Under the pieces are notes generated by a model. It did not search any database, was not told where the DNA came from, and was given only the letters and a program-made list of their open reading frames with translations. Shown piece after piece: positions 9,334 to 18,066 of a stretch of DNA of 64,000 nucleotides; position 1 is the first letter of the stretch, and each line of letters starts with the position of its first letter. This DNA is from Bacteroidota bacterium. Its GTDB lineage: Bacteria > Bacteroidota > Bacteroidia > UKL13-3. The stretch lies in assembly GCA_013298895.1 (NCBI GenBank), contig JAAFJM010000001.1:186001-250000 (forward strand), in the 5' to 3' direction. A program made the position numbers and the translations under genes.

Positions 9334-10221
9334 TTAATCTTTACTTGCTTTAAATAGAAGTTCTTTTTCCGACTTACTTAAGCTTTCATAGCCACTTTTA
9401 CTTATTTTATCAAGAATAGCATCTATATCGGCTTGATTTGGCTTGTTTATATTGTTGGCTGTGATTGGCCTATTTTTACTCTCTCCTTTATGATGAATAG
9501 TAAGTTTAGATTTAGGTTTAAATATATTACCAAAGAACGAACTAACTGAATGTACTGCATTGGTAAAAGCATTATTGGTATATAAATATTTAATAAATAA
9601 ATAGCCAGCCAATGCACCTCCTAAATGTGCAATTCTTCCACCTGCATTACTGCTTGGAATATTGAGTAAATCAATTAAAACACTAAAAATAGCTATGTAT
9701 CTTAACTGAACAGCAAAAACGCCAAATAACATGACAGTATATTGGGGTAATAAAGTGGCTGCAGCAGTAACCATGGCTAAAACCCCAGCTGATGCTCCCA
9801 AGGCATAAGAATCAGGTAAAGCATCTTTAAATACAGGAAAAACGTTGTAAAAAAGTAAGTATAACAAACCTCCTCCAATACCACCCAAAAAATATATTTG
9901 ATACACACGCGCATTACCCAAATATTCGTGTAACAACATTCCTAGCCAATACATCCATAACATATTAAATAGTATATGAAAAAAGCCAGAATGCAAAAAC
10001 ATATAAGTTACCAAACCCCATGGATGAGTGATAAAATTAGTTGGAGAAGCGTATAACACAAAAAGTTTTTGAACAGAATCCAAAATATCTGTGGCTTGAA
10101 ATAACCAAAATAATAAATGAGCAATAGCAAAAACTAAATATACAGCCACATTTAGCGCAATGAGTTTTACCACTGCATTATTCTGTGCAAGCTTATATTT
10201 TATATCATCGAAAAAAGACAT
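9334..10221 (-). CDS. Rhomboid-family intramembrane serine protease
   Basis: A 295-residue polytopic membrane protein. The rhomboid catalytic dyad is visible: S144 in GASAGVLAM and H199 in RIAHLGGALAGY. The conserved LFNMLWMYWLG helix motif precedes them. A hydrophilic C-terminal tail of about 60 residues ends in DIDAILDKISKSGYESLSK..., a small helical domain seen at the end of Bacteroidota rhomboids. It should cleave transmembrane substrates within the inner membrane, and the substrate is unknown. It is the last gene of the mutL-rhomboid-rhomboid transcript, 28 bp after the other rhomboid. Confidence 0.9.
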   Translation of the reverse strand: MSFFDDIKYKLAQNNAVVKLIALNVAVYLVFAIAHLLFWLFQATDILDSVQKLFVLYASPTNFITHPWGLVTYMFLHSGFFHILFNMLWMYWLGMLLHEYLGNARVYQIYFLGGIGGGLLYLLFYNVFPVFKDALPDSYALGASAGVLAMVTAAATLLPQYTVMLFGVFAVQLRYIAIFSVLIDLLNIPSSNAGGRIAHLGGALAGYLFIKYLYTNNAFTNAVHSVSSFFGNIFKPKSKLTIHHKGESKNRPITANNINKPNQADIDAILDKISKSGYESLSKSEKELLFKASKD

Positions 10222-10249
10222 AGATTACTTTAATAAAAAAACGAATATA

Positions 10250-11002
10250 TTAATATAATGTTTTACGATTGGTTTTATTCCAATATTTGATCAAAATATA
10301 ACCAAACAACATACCACCCAAATGCGCCAAATGCCCAACATTATCACCTTTAAACTTTCCAAATTCTAGAAAAATTTCTAAAGCAGCCAATCCTACCACT
10401 AAATATTTGGCTTTTACAGGAAATGGAATAATAAACATCATAAGTTCTGTATTAGGAAAAAACATCCCGAATGCCAAAAGAATACCAAAACCAGCACCAC
10501 TTGCACCTACTGTGCAAGTGTTAATTAGGGTATTTATTTGAGCGTAAGTAGTATCAACATAATTTTTACTATTATTATAAAGATCAGTACCGTTAGTCAA
10601 AATAAAGTTAAACTCATCAACACTTATTTGATGAGACAATCGATAAATCATTAAATATTTCACCAAAACATAAAACAATGCAGCTCCAAATCCAGTAAAA
10701 AAATAATAAACTAAAAATCTTTTCCAACCCCAAAGTATCTCAATAGATGAACCTAAAAAAATCAAACCCAACATATTAAATCCTAAATGGGAAAAATCAA
10801 CATGCATAAACATGTGTGTAATCAGTTGGTATGGTTTAAAATTATCACTCAAAGGAGAATATAGCCCTAAGTAATAATACAAATCAATGCCTCTATTTGC
10901 CAATGCATAAGTAGCAATAAAAAAAAGCACATTGATAATAACTAAGTTTTTTACAACTGGAGGAATTCCATACAAACTTGGCGGACGATATTGTTGATAC
11001 AT
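10250..11002 (-). CDS. Rhomboid-family intramembrane serine protease
   Basis: A 250-residue rhomboid with the dyad S169 (GASGAGFG) and H227 (GHLAHLGGMLFGY), and the MFMHVDFSHLGFNMLGL motif. A polar insert of about 45 residues (roughly 120-165) separates early helices from the catalytic helix, longer than in minimal bacterial rhomboids. It lies 12 bp after mutL and before a second, divergent rhomboid. The pair probably has different substrates. No regulatory signal was seen between the genes. Confidence 0.9.
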   Translation of the reverse strand: MYQQYRPPSLYGIPPVVKNLVIINVLFFIATYALANRGIDLYYYLGLYSPLSDNFKPYQLITHMFMHVDFSHLGFNMLGLIFLGSSIEILWGWKRFLVYYFFTGFGAALFYVLVKYLMIYRLSHQISVDEFNFILTNGTDLYNNSKNYVDTTYAQINTLINTCTVGASGAGFGILLAFGMFFPNTELMMFIIPFPVKAKYLVVGLAALEIFLEFGKFKGDNVGHLAHLGGMLFGYILIKYWNKTNRKTLY

Positions 11003-11014
11003 ATTTTTTAAATT

Positions 11015-12865
11015 TTATTTAAACATATTGGCCAAATCGGCCATGCTTAGAGTAAGTAAACAAGCTTTTCCATCTGGCGAGTATTTGGGTTCGCTACATG
11101 CAAAAAGTTCATCTACCATTCGGTTCATTTCATCGGTTGCAAGCACAGTGCCAGCCTTAATTGCTGCCTTTTTGGCTAAAATTTTGGCAATTAACTCATG
11201 TTTGCTATCAGCTAAGTTTTTATTGTTTTTATAATTACTTATCAAATCTAAAATTAACTCATGCTCATTGCTATATTGCATTTCAGCAGGTACGCCATTC
11301 ACCACAAAAGTGCCTTTGCCAAACTCGTTTACATCAAAACCTAAGGTTTTTATTTCGGGTAAAATTTCCAATAAAATACTTTCGTCAATGGCATTTAAAG
11401 TAATGGCTTTAGGAAATAATTTTTGTTGGCTAGCAATAGGTTGCTGTTTAATAGCTGCCAAATATTTTTCGAACAAAATACGTTCGTGTGCCGCCTGCTG
11501 ACTGATAAGTAATAACCCACTTTTAATTTGGGTAGCAATATAAGTTTGCTGTATTTGTAAAAACTGCTGACTGGTTTGCTTATTATTCTCAATTAAGGTT
11601 TGCTGTGCAACGTTATTTTCCGATTTCGGAATTTCAGATGGAACATCAGGTGCAGCTATTTTAAATAAATCTTCCCAATTGGTAGTTTGTTGCTTTTTAA
11701 AATTACGCGAACTGGCATATTCATTTTTCAACCAATCGTTTTTGCCTCCACTTACTTTGCCTACTAGCTGCGTTTCACTACTTTGGATATTGTTGAAATG
11801 TGTAGCTTGGTTATTGTATAAATCGCGGTTTAAAAACTGATTGTCTTCATAGCTTTTATCTAAAGTGGGTGTTTCAAAATTTTCGCCTAACACTTTGCGA
11901 GTAACTGCACGTAATATTTGGTAAATATTGCGCTCATCTTCAAACTTTACCTCTGTTTTGGTTGGGTGAATATTTACATCTACCTTACTTGGGTCAATTT
12001 CAATATTGATACAATAAAATGGATATTGATCTTTGGCAATGATGTTTTCAAACCCACTCACAATGGCGTGATTCAAATAAGCATCTTTAATAAATCGGTT
12101 ATTTACAAAAATATATTGGTCGCCTCTGGTTTTTTTAGCAATTTGAGGTTTGCCAATAAAACCACTTGCATTGATAATGGTAGTTTGTTCCTCAAAAAGT
12201 AATAAATCATCTGGCTTTTTATCGTCAAACAAATCGCTTATTCTAAAAGCCAAATCGGCTGGTTTTAGGTTGTGCATTTGATCATCGTTATGCCATAACT
12301 CAAAACCTATATGTGGATTAGCTAAAGCTGCTCGAGTAAATTCATCAATAATATGGCGCAACTCCACAGGATTTGACTTTAAAAAATTTCTACGAGCTGG
12401 TATATTAAAGAATAAATTTTTAACAGAAATACTGGTTCCTGTTTGCCATGAAATGGCTTCGTGCTTTATGATATTGCTACCTTCAATTAAAATATAAGTA
12501 CCAATGGTATCTTCATTTCGTTTGGTTTTAAGTTCTACTTGAGCCACCGAAGCTACAGAAGCCAATGCCTCACCCCTAAAACCCATTGTTTTTATTTTAA
12601 AAACATCTTCAATGGTTTTTATTTTTGAGGTAGCGTGACGTTCCCAACACATACGTGCATCGGTTTCACTCATTCCTTTTCCATTGTCAATAACCTGAAC
12701 TAAAGCTTTTCCAGCATCTTTTAAAATTAGTTTTATATGTGTAGCGCCAGCATCTATGCTGTTATCTAACAACTCTTTAACTATACTTGCTGGCCTTTGA
12801 ATTACCTCGCCTGCAGCTATTTGGTTAGCCACATGTTCGGGTAAAAGCTTGATGATATCTGACAT
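11015..12865 (-). CDS. mutL: DNA mismatch repair protein MutL
   Basis: A 616-residue MutL. The GHKL ATPase motifs are intact: KELLDNSIDAGA, VIDNGKGM, and TMGFRGEALASVASV. The N-terminal half ends with the DVNIHPTKTEVKF lever segment. A low-complexity Gln/Asn-rich linker covers about residues 330-425, followed by the dimerisation domain. In that domain the segment LLLISQQAAHERILFEKY stands where metal-dependent MutL endonucleases carry DQHA(x)2E(x)4E. The Asp and His are replaced by Ser and Gln, so nicking activity is doubtful. It is the first gene of a three-gene operon with two rhomboids. Confidence 0.96.
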   Translation of the reverse strand: MSDIIKLLPEHVANQIAAGEVIQRPASIVKELLDNSIDAGATHIKLILKDAGKALVQVIDNGKGMSETDARMCWERHATSKIKTIEDVFKIKTMGFRGEALASVASVAQVELKTKRNEDTIGTYILIEGSNIIKHEAISWQTGTSISVKNLFFNIPARRNFLKSNPVELRHIIDEFTRAALANPHIGFELWHNDDQMHNLKPADLAFRISDLFDDKKPDDLLLFEEQTTIINASGFIGKPQIAKKTRGDQYIFVNNRFIKDAYLNHAIVSGFENIIAKDQYPFYCINIEIDPSKVDVNIHPTKTEVKFEDERNIYQILRAVTRKVLGENFETPTLDKSYEDNQFLNRDLYNNQATHFNNIQSSETQLVGKVSGGKNDWLKNEYASSRNFKKQQTTNWEDLFKIAAPDVPSEIPKSENNVAQQTLIENNKQTSQQFLQIQQTYIATQIKSGLLLISQQAAHERILFEKYLAAIKQQPIASQQKLFPKAITLNAIDESILLEILPEIKTLGFDVNEFGKGTFVVNGVPAEMQYSNEHELILDLISNYKNNKNLADSKHELIAKILAKKAAIKAGTVLATDEMNRMVDELFACSEPKYSPDGKACLLTLSMADLANMFK

Positions 12866-13009
12866 AATTAGGAACTACAAAAAACCGTAAATTTTAGCAG
12901 ATTATGAAATTTAGTTAAGGAATGTTCAAAAGTACTTGTCTTCCAACCAAAGCCATCGCTTAAAGAGATGGATTAGGTATCTATAATAACCACCAAAATT
13001 ATTTTTTAC

Positions 13010-13039
13010 TTGTTCGTTTAAACATTCAAATTATATTTG
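13010..13039 (+). promoter_or_regulatory. Bacteroidota sigma-type promoter of the B12 locus
   Basis: TTG at 13010-13012 and TATATTTG at 13032-13039 are separated by 19 bp. They match the Bacteroidota housekeeping consensus TTG-N(17-23)-TAnnTTTG. Initiation about 6-7 bp downstream would fall at the 5' edge of the cobalamin riboswitch, which supports the call. Confidence 0.7.
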
Positions 13040-13044
13040 CTGCG

Positions 13045-13260
13045 CATTTGGTTTTTAAAGAAGCTGTTTGGCTATTTCAAAAATTAAAAGGGAATCAGGT
13101 GAAAAACCTGAACAGTACCCGCTGCTGTGAGTATCATATTTTAACCATAAAAAGTTAAAGTCAATTTTTGTTTCAAATCTTTGTCACTGTTGCGCCAAGC
13201 GAAACGGGAAGACCAAACAAAAGTGATACGAGTCAGAAGACCTGCCAATTGCAAAAACAT
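13045..13260 (+). promoter_or_regulatory. Cobalamin (adenosylcobalamin) riboswitch
   Basis: The conserved core is plainly visible. AAAAGGGAATCAGGTGAAAA starts near 13087, followed by ACCTGAACAGTACCCGCTGC, the GTCACTG element near 13184, the CGGGAAG segment near 13205, and the B12 box AGTCAGAAGACCTGCC at about 13231-13246. A GTTTTT/AAAAAC pairing (13051-13056 with 13253-13258) can close the element. Past it, TTTCGGGAATAAAGG, a small hairpin and a T-run (about 13308-13330) could form the expression platform. It should repress the downstream BtuB-like receptor operon when cobalamin is plentiful. Confidence 0.96.
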
Positions 13261-13414
13261 ATTGTAGCTTTCGGGAATAAAGGCTTGCAGTGGTTTCGAT
13301 TTATTTTAACTTTTAAAAAGTTTCTTTTTTCGGCATCATTACTTCAACGATAAATTGATGTATGCTTTGTTGCATGTATTAATTTCCGTTTGCTACAGTT
13401 TAATTTTATAAAAA

Positions 13415-15292
13415 ATGATAAAATACTATTGTACATTGGTAATGAATTGCGTGTTCTTTTGGGCTTTTGCTCAAACAGAAACCAATGATTCTGCCCAAAA
13501 ATTACAAACAGTATTTATTAAAAGTTTAAGACTAGAAAGTCTAAATAAAAGCACCGTAATTCAAAACATAACTCCAATAGAATTACAAAGCCGACAAGGA
13601 AGCAGCATGGCTGAAGTATTGCAAGAAAACACACCTGTTTTTATTCGCAATTACGGTTCGGGCGGATTGGCTACCGCAAGTTTTAGAGGAAGTAATGCTT
13701 ACCACACCCCTGTAATTTGGAACGGAATTAATATTCAAAACCCCATGAATGGGCAAATTGATTTTAGCAGCATTCCAGTTTTTTTAAGCGATGAAATTAG
13801 CTTGCAATATGGCGGTAATGGTGGAGTTTGGGGAAGTGGCTCTATGGCTGGATTATTATTTATTAATAGCCAAATTGCTTCGCACCAAAAACCCAAAATT
13901 GAACTTTTTACAAGCGTTTTTGATTATGGTATTTTTCAAAATGGTTTTAAAATTAGCTTTAATTACAAAAAACTATTTTCAAGCACTAAGGTATTTAACA
14001 GTTTTGGTAATAATAATTTTGAATATGACTATAAAGGTCAGAATTTTACTCAAAAAAATGCCCATTTAACCAATAATGGTTTTCAGCAAGTATTGGCATT
14101 TACCAAAAATAATAAAACCAATTTTACAGGATTAATTTGGTACAATGAAAGTGAAAAACAGATAGCCCCAAACATCAATGCAGCCAATAATGATGCTGTA
14201 CAAAAAGATAAAAATTTACGCACTGCTATTACCTGGCAAAACAAAACTTTAAGAAGTAATAACGAAATAAAATTGGCCTATTTTTATGATGAAATATACT
14301 TTAAGAGTAACGATATAAGTGCATCAAATAATAAGAGTTATACCTACAATATTTCTGCTGAAAAAAATTATTCTATAAACACCAATAATTCAATCCATTT
14401 GGGAATCATAAACTGGTTAGCTTTTGCCAATGTTGACGGTTATAACGAGCAGGTAAATCAGAATAGATTAGCAGCATTTGTGTATTTTAAAAACACCAGT
14501 AAAAACAAAAATACTCAACAACAAATTGGCTTAAGAAAAGAATTGGTAAACGCAGATTTTATTCCCTTTATGCCCAGTTATTATTTACAACAAAAAATAC
14601 TTAAAAATATATTGTTAAAAGTGAATGTAGCTGCAACTTATCGCTTGCCTACTTTTAACGATTTATATTGGAAAAACGGTGGCAATTTAAACCTACAATC
14701 AGAATATGGTTGGGGAACAGATTTGGCCATCAATCACATCAAAAAAATCAAAGCATTTGCGTTTGACTATACCTTTTCGTTGTTTTATAAAACCACCGAA
14801 AATTATATACAATGGATTCCTATTAACTCAGCTATTTTTTCGCCCATCAATATTGGAAATGTTAATGCTAGAGGAATAGAAATATTGGCAAAAAATGCTG
14901 TGAGTTTCAATAAAAACAACTTGTTTCAGCTTAACTATATTGGAAGTTTTTTACAAGCAATTGATACCAAAACAGAGCTGCAATTGATATTTACACCAAG
15001 AATAAAACATGTATTTAATGTAATTTATAATTATCAAAATTTAACCATCAAATACAACCATACTTATACCGGTGTAAGCTTTACCAAAAGTGATTTAAGC
15101 GAATGGAATAATGATTTTGAATTAGGGAATCTGTCAATTTCAAAAACCACTAATTTCAAAAATCAGAACGATTTAAATATTCAATTAGGTGTGAATAATA
15201 TTTGGAACAAGAGCTTTCAAGTAATGCCCGATAGACCAATGCCACTAAGAAATTATCAAATAACTTTACAATATTCACTTACAAAACAATAA
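13415..15292 (+). CDS. btuB: TonB-dependent vitamin B12 receptor, BtuB-like
   Basis: A 625-residue outer-membrane receptor with a signal peptide ending FAQ, a plug domain (VLQENTPVFIRNYGSGGLATASFRGSN is its family hallmark region, about residues 67-95), and a 22-strand-type barrel ending in a Tyr-rich strand (ITLQYSLTKQ). It takes cobalamin across the outer membrane using TonB energy. The substrate assignment rests on the cobalamin riboswitch directly upstream and on the BtuG-like gene downstream. No long N-terminal carboxypeptidase-like domain of the SusC type is present. The next gene starts 7 bp after its stop, so the locus is an operon. Confidence 0.92.
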   Translation: MIKYYCTLVMNCVFFWAFAQTETNDSAQKLQTVFIKSLRLESLNKSTVIQNITPIELQSRQGSSMAEVLQENTPVFIRNYGSGGLATASFRGSNAYHTPVIWNGINIQNPMNGQIDFSSIPVFLSDEISLQYGGNGGVWGSGSMAGLLFINSQIASHQKPKIELFTSVFDYGIFQNGFKISFNYKKLFSSTKVFNSFGNNNFEYDYKGQNFTQKNAHLTNNGFQQVLAFTKNNKTNFTGLIWYNESEKQIAPNINAANNDAVQKDKNLRTAITWQNKTLRSNNEIKLAYFYDEIYFKSNDISASNNKSYTYNISAEKNYSINTNNSIHLGIINWLAFANVDGYNEQVNQNRLAAFVYFKNTSKNKNTQQQIGLRKELVNADFIPFMPSYYLQQKILKNILLKVNVAATYRLPTFNDLYWKNGGNLNLQSEYGWGTDLAINHIKKIKAFAFDYTFSLFYKTTENYIQWIPINSAIFSPINIGNVNARGIEILAKNAVSFNKNNLFQLNYIGSFLQAIDTKTELQLIFTPRIKHVFNVIYNYQNLTIKYNHTYTGVSFTKSDLSEWNNDFELGNLSISKTTNFKNQNDLNIQLGVNNIWNKSFQVMPDRPMPLRNYQITLQYSLTKQ

Positions 15293-15299
15293 AACTATT

Positions 15300-16931
15300 A
15301 TGAAAAATAAATTTATAAAAATAGCAAGCGTTTTAAGTTTTGCTGCCTTATTTAGCCTAAATGTTCAGGCACAAACCGCCACTTTTGAAGACATTCAATT
15401 ACAAGGTACTAACAGTGTAAAAATTCCGAATACTGGAACTGTAACTAGCAATTTTACCAGTGGTTCTTGTACTTTTTCAAACAGCTATACCATTTCGTTT
15501 GGTGGCTATTGGAACAGCGGTTGGGCTTATTCAAAAGTAAATGATACCACCACTGCGGGCTTTACTAATTTATATGGAAGTTATGCCAATAAAGGATTTA
15601 ATAACAGCAACAATTATGCTGTTTCTCAAAACGAAACATTTATAAAAATAAACCAAAATACTTTAACAGGTTTATATGTAACCAATACTACTTATGCGGC
15701 TTTAAGCATGAAAAATGGTGATGCATTTGCTAAAAAATTTGGTGGCACCAATGGCAATGATAGCGATTGGTTTAAACTAACCATTAACGCATACCAAAAC
15801 GGAAATTTAAAAACAGAAAAAGTAGAGTTTTACTTAGCTGATTATAGATTTAACGATAATTTACAAGATTATATAGTAAAAGATTGGACCTTTGTAAACC
15901 TTACTTCTTTAGGCGGTTTAGATAGTTTAAAATTTACTTTAACTAGCAGCGATACCAACCAATTTGGACTAAAAACACCTGCATTTTTTTGTGTTGATCA
16001 TATAATAACCAATGCCGATACAGCCACTTTCGAAAACTTAAATTTACCATTTGGCCAAGATTATTGGAACAGAGGTAGTAAAGTTTTTACTGAAGAATAT
16101 CGCAGTGGTGGTATTAAACTTCTAAGTGAATTTACTGTAAGCCCTTCTTATAATTACTGGAGTTCAGGATATGCTATTTCAAATAGTTCTGATTCTACTA
16201 CTGAAGGTTTTACCAATTTATACAGTTCAGCTAATGGTAAAGGTGCATTGAATTCGAAAAATTATGCTGTAAGCAAGGGAAATAGTTTTTTTAAAACAAT
16301 TGTTCTAAGCGGTTTAGACGCTGATTTAGAGGCAAAAGGTATTTGGATAAACAATGGAACTTATCCATATTTTAGTATGCTTAAAGGAGATGGATTTGGT
16401 AAAAAATTTGGCGGTCAATCGGGTAATGATTCTGATTTTTTTAGAGTTATCATTAAATCAAAAAGAAGAGCAATTATGAATAAAGATAGTGTTGTTTTTT
16501 ATTTAGCTGATTTTAGAAATACTGATAATAGTAAAGATTATATTATAAAAGATTGGGCTTATGTTGATTTAAGTAAATTGGGTGTTTTTGATACAATATT
16601 TTTCAAATTAGAATCGAGCGATGTAGGGCAATTTGGAATGAATACACCCTCATTTTTTTGTATAGATAATTTTGAATATAATGTTATTACAAGTGTTAAC
16701 GAAGTTGCCAAAAATAATGCTGTAAAAATTTATCCAAATCCAAGTACTGAAAATATTTATGTAAACTATGAAAGCGATTTTAGTGTTATTAATATCATTA
16801 ATTTACAAGGTAAAAATGTATTGCAAAGCAAAAATAAAAATATTGACATTAGTGGTTTAGAAAACGGTATTTACATTGCACAAATTATGACAGAAAATGG
16901 CGTGTTAAATAGTAAGTTTGTAAAACAATAA
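15300..16931 (+). CDS. Tandem DUF4465 surface protein with T9SS sorting domain
   Basis: A 543-residue secreted protein with signal peptide (ending NVQAQ). Two similar DUF4465 domains occupy about residues 25-235 and 240-455. Matching segments include GYWNSGWAYSKVNDTTT/YNYWSSGYAISNSSDSTT and FGGTNGNDSDWFKLTI/FGGQSGNDSDFFRVII. The last ~70 residues are a T9SS type A sorting domain (VKIYPNPSTENIYV ... GIYIAQI ... SKFVKQ), so it is exported and attached at the cell surface. DUF4465 genes recur beside cobalamin-controlled TonB receptors in Bacteroidota, so a role in capturing B12 or its analogues at the surface is likely but inferred. Confidence 0.88.
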   Translation: MKNKFIKIASVLSFAALFSLNVQAQTATFEDIQLQGTNSVKIPNTGTVTSNFTSGSCTFSNSYTISFGGYWNSGWAYSKVNDTTTAGFTNLYGSYANKGFNNSNNYAVSQNETFIKINQNTLTGLYVTNTTYAALSMKNGDAFAKKFGGTNGNDSDWFKLTINAYQNGNLKTEKVEFYLADYRFNDNLQDYIVKDWTFVNLTSLGGLDSLKFTLTSSDTNQFGLKTPAFFCVDHIITNADTATFENLNLPFGQDYWNRGSKVFTEEYRSGGIKLLSEFTVSPSYNYWSSGYAISNSSDSTTEGFTNLYSSANGKGALNSKNYAVSKGNSFFKTIVLSGLDADLEAKGIWINNGTYPYFSMLKGDGFGKKFGGQSGNDSDFFRVIIKSKRRAIMNKDSVVFYLADFRNTDNSKDYIIKDWAYVDLSKLGVFDTIFFKLESSDVGQFGMNTPSFFCIDNFEYNVITSVNEVAKNNAVKIYPNPSTENIYVNYESDFSVINIINLQGKNVLQSKNKNIDISGLENGIYIAQIMTENGVLNSKFVKQ

Positions 16932-16971
16932 GTTAGTTGATAGTTGTCGGTTGTCAGTTGATAGGATATAC

Positions 16972-17053
16972 TCGTCATTGCGAGGAACAGCCTGTCCCGA
17001 TGAGGTGGGATAGCAATCTCACAGCCAGATTTCTTCGTGCCTCGCAATGACGA
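16972..17053. repeat. Dispersed palindromic repeat (TCGTCATTGCGAG family)
   Basis: A 13-bp perfect inverted repeat, TCGTCATTGCGAG at 16972-16984 and CTCGCAATGACGA at 17041-17053, encloses about 56 bp containing GCAATCTCAC. This repeat type is scattered through genomes of many bacteria. Here it sits between two genes of the B12 operon, so the mRNA would carry a long hairpin that could dampen or stabilise expression of downstream genes. It is immediately preceded by a copy of the TATCAACTG dispersed repeat in reverse orientation. Confidence 0.75.
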
Positions 17054-17070
17054 ACAAAAAATAAAATATA

Positions 17071-18057
17071 ATGAAAAATAAATTATTAGTTTTAGCTATA
17101 ATTATTTGCAAATTCGCATTTGCTCAGTTTGACCCGCAAGTTGGCTTTGGAAGCACCAAGGCTATAAGCAAGGACAGTAGCATAATTAAAGGTTGGGCTA
17201 CTAGTTGTAAAGTTACACGCGGTTGGCAAAATTACTTAGATACCACATTAGGTAAAGCCACAGTTGGTAGCGAGTTTTACGGAACTTTAGCGGCCGATGG
17301 ACAAGTAATTAGTTTAGGTGACTCGGGTATAGCAGTTTTACAATTTGAAAATCCAATTTCAGACAAAGAAGGCCCCGATTTTTGTATATTTGAAAATGGG
17401 TTTATTGTTAACAATACCAAAGGCGAAAGCCATACTGAAATGGCATTTGTAGAAGTAAGTAGCGATGGAATAAATTATGTACGTTTTCCTTCACAATGTT
17501 TGTTAGACTCTAACATTCAAAAGGGAAATTTTGAAGGCTCCGATGTAAGTTTAATTGATGGTTTAGCGGGTAAGTATATTGGCGGTTATGGCACTCCTTT
17601 CGACCTCAATATTTTTGCGCCTTTGTCATCTATTAATATTGGAAAAATTACCCATGTTCGCTTAATTGATGTAGTTGGGAACAAAGATGCCGCCTTTCCT
17701 GCTCGCGATAAAAATGGAAGAAAAATTATTGATCCTTGGCCAACTCCATTTGCAGCAAGCGGCTTTGATTTAGATGCAGTTGGTGTTATTAATCAATTAT
17801 ACAATACCAATATTTTTCAAGCCAAAGATTTTCCATTTACATTATTTCCAAATCCAGTAAATAACGGAGAAAATTTAATTATTGATAACCTAAACAATGC
17901 AGAGGTAAGCATCAGCAGTTTACAAGGCCAAACATTATTTACTATAAATGCTAATACAAAAATTGAAATTGAAACCAATAAACTTTTAACAGGAATTTAT
18001 GTCCTGAGTATTGCTCAACAAAACAAAGTTTATCATCAAAAAATTAGTGTTAATTAA
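17071..18057 (+). CDS. Secreted cell-surface protein with T9SS sorting domain, B12 locus
   Basis: A 328-residue protein with a signal peptide (ending FAQ), a globular domain of about 235 residues, and a T9SS type A sorting domain (FTLFPNPVNNGENLIID ... GIYVLSIAQQNKVYHQKISVN). The globular part has the motifs VLQFENPISDKEGPDFCIFE, FVEVSSDGINYVRFPS and GKITHVRLIDVVG. Similar proteins accompany cobalamin-riboswitch TonB receptors in Bacteroidota. I do not know a characterised function. Position between the DUF4465 protein and the BtuG-like lipoprotein suggests a surface accessory in corrinoid uptake. Confidence 0.82.
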   Translation: MKNKLLVLAIIICKFAFAQFDPQVGFGSTKAISKDSSIIKGWATSCKVTRGWQNYLDTTLGKATVGSEFYGTLAADGQVISLGDSGIAVLQFENPISDKEGPDFCIFENGFIVNNTKGESHTEMAFVEVSSDGINYVRFPSQCLLDSNIQKGNFEGSDVSLIDGLAGKYIGGYGTPFDLNIFAPLSSINIGKITHVRLIDVVGNKDAAFPARDKNGRKIIDPWPTPFAASGFDLDAVGVINQLYNTNIFQAKDFPFTLFPNPVNNGENLIIDNLNNAEVSISSLQGQTLFTINANTKIEIETNKLLTGIYVLSIAQQNKVYHQKISVN

Positions 18058-18066
18058 ACAATTGCT

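Noticed and set aside
13168-13353. A 61-codon reading frame
   Set aside because: It runs through the core of the cobalamin riboswitch and its expression platform, so it is an accidental frame.
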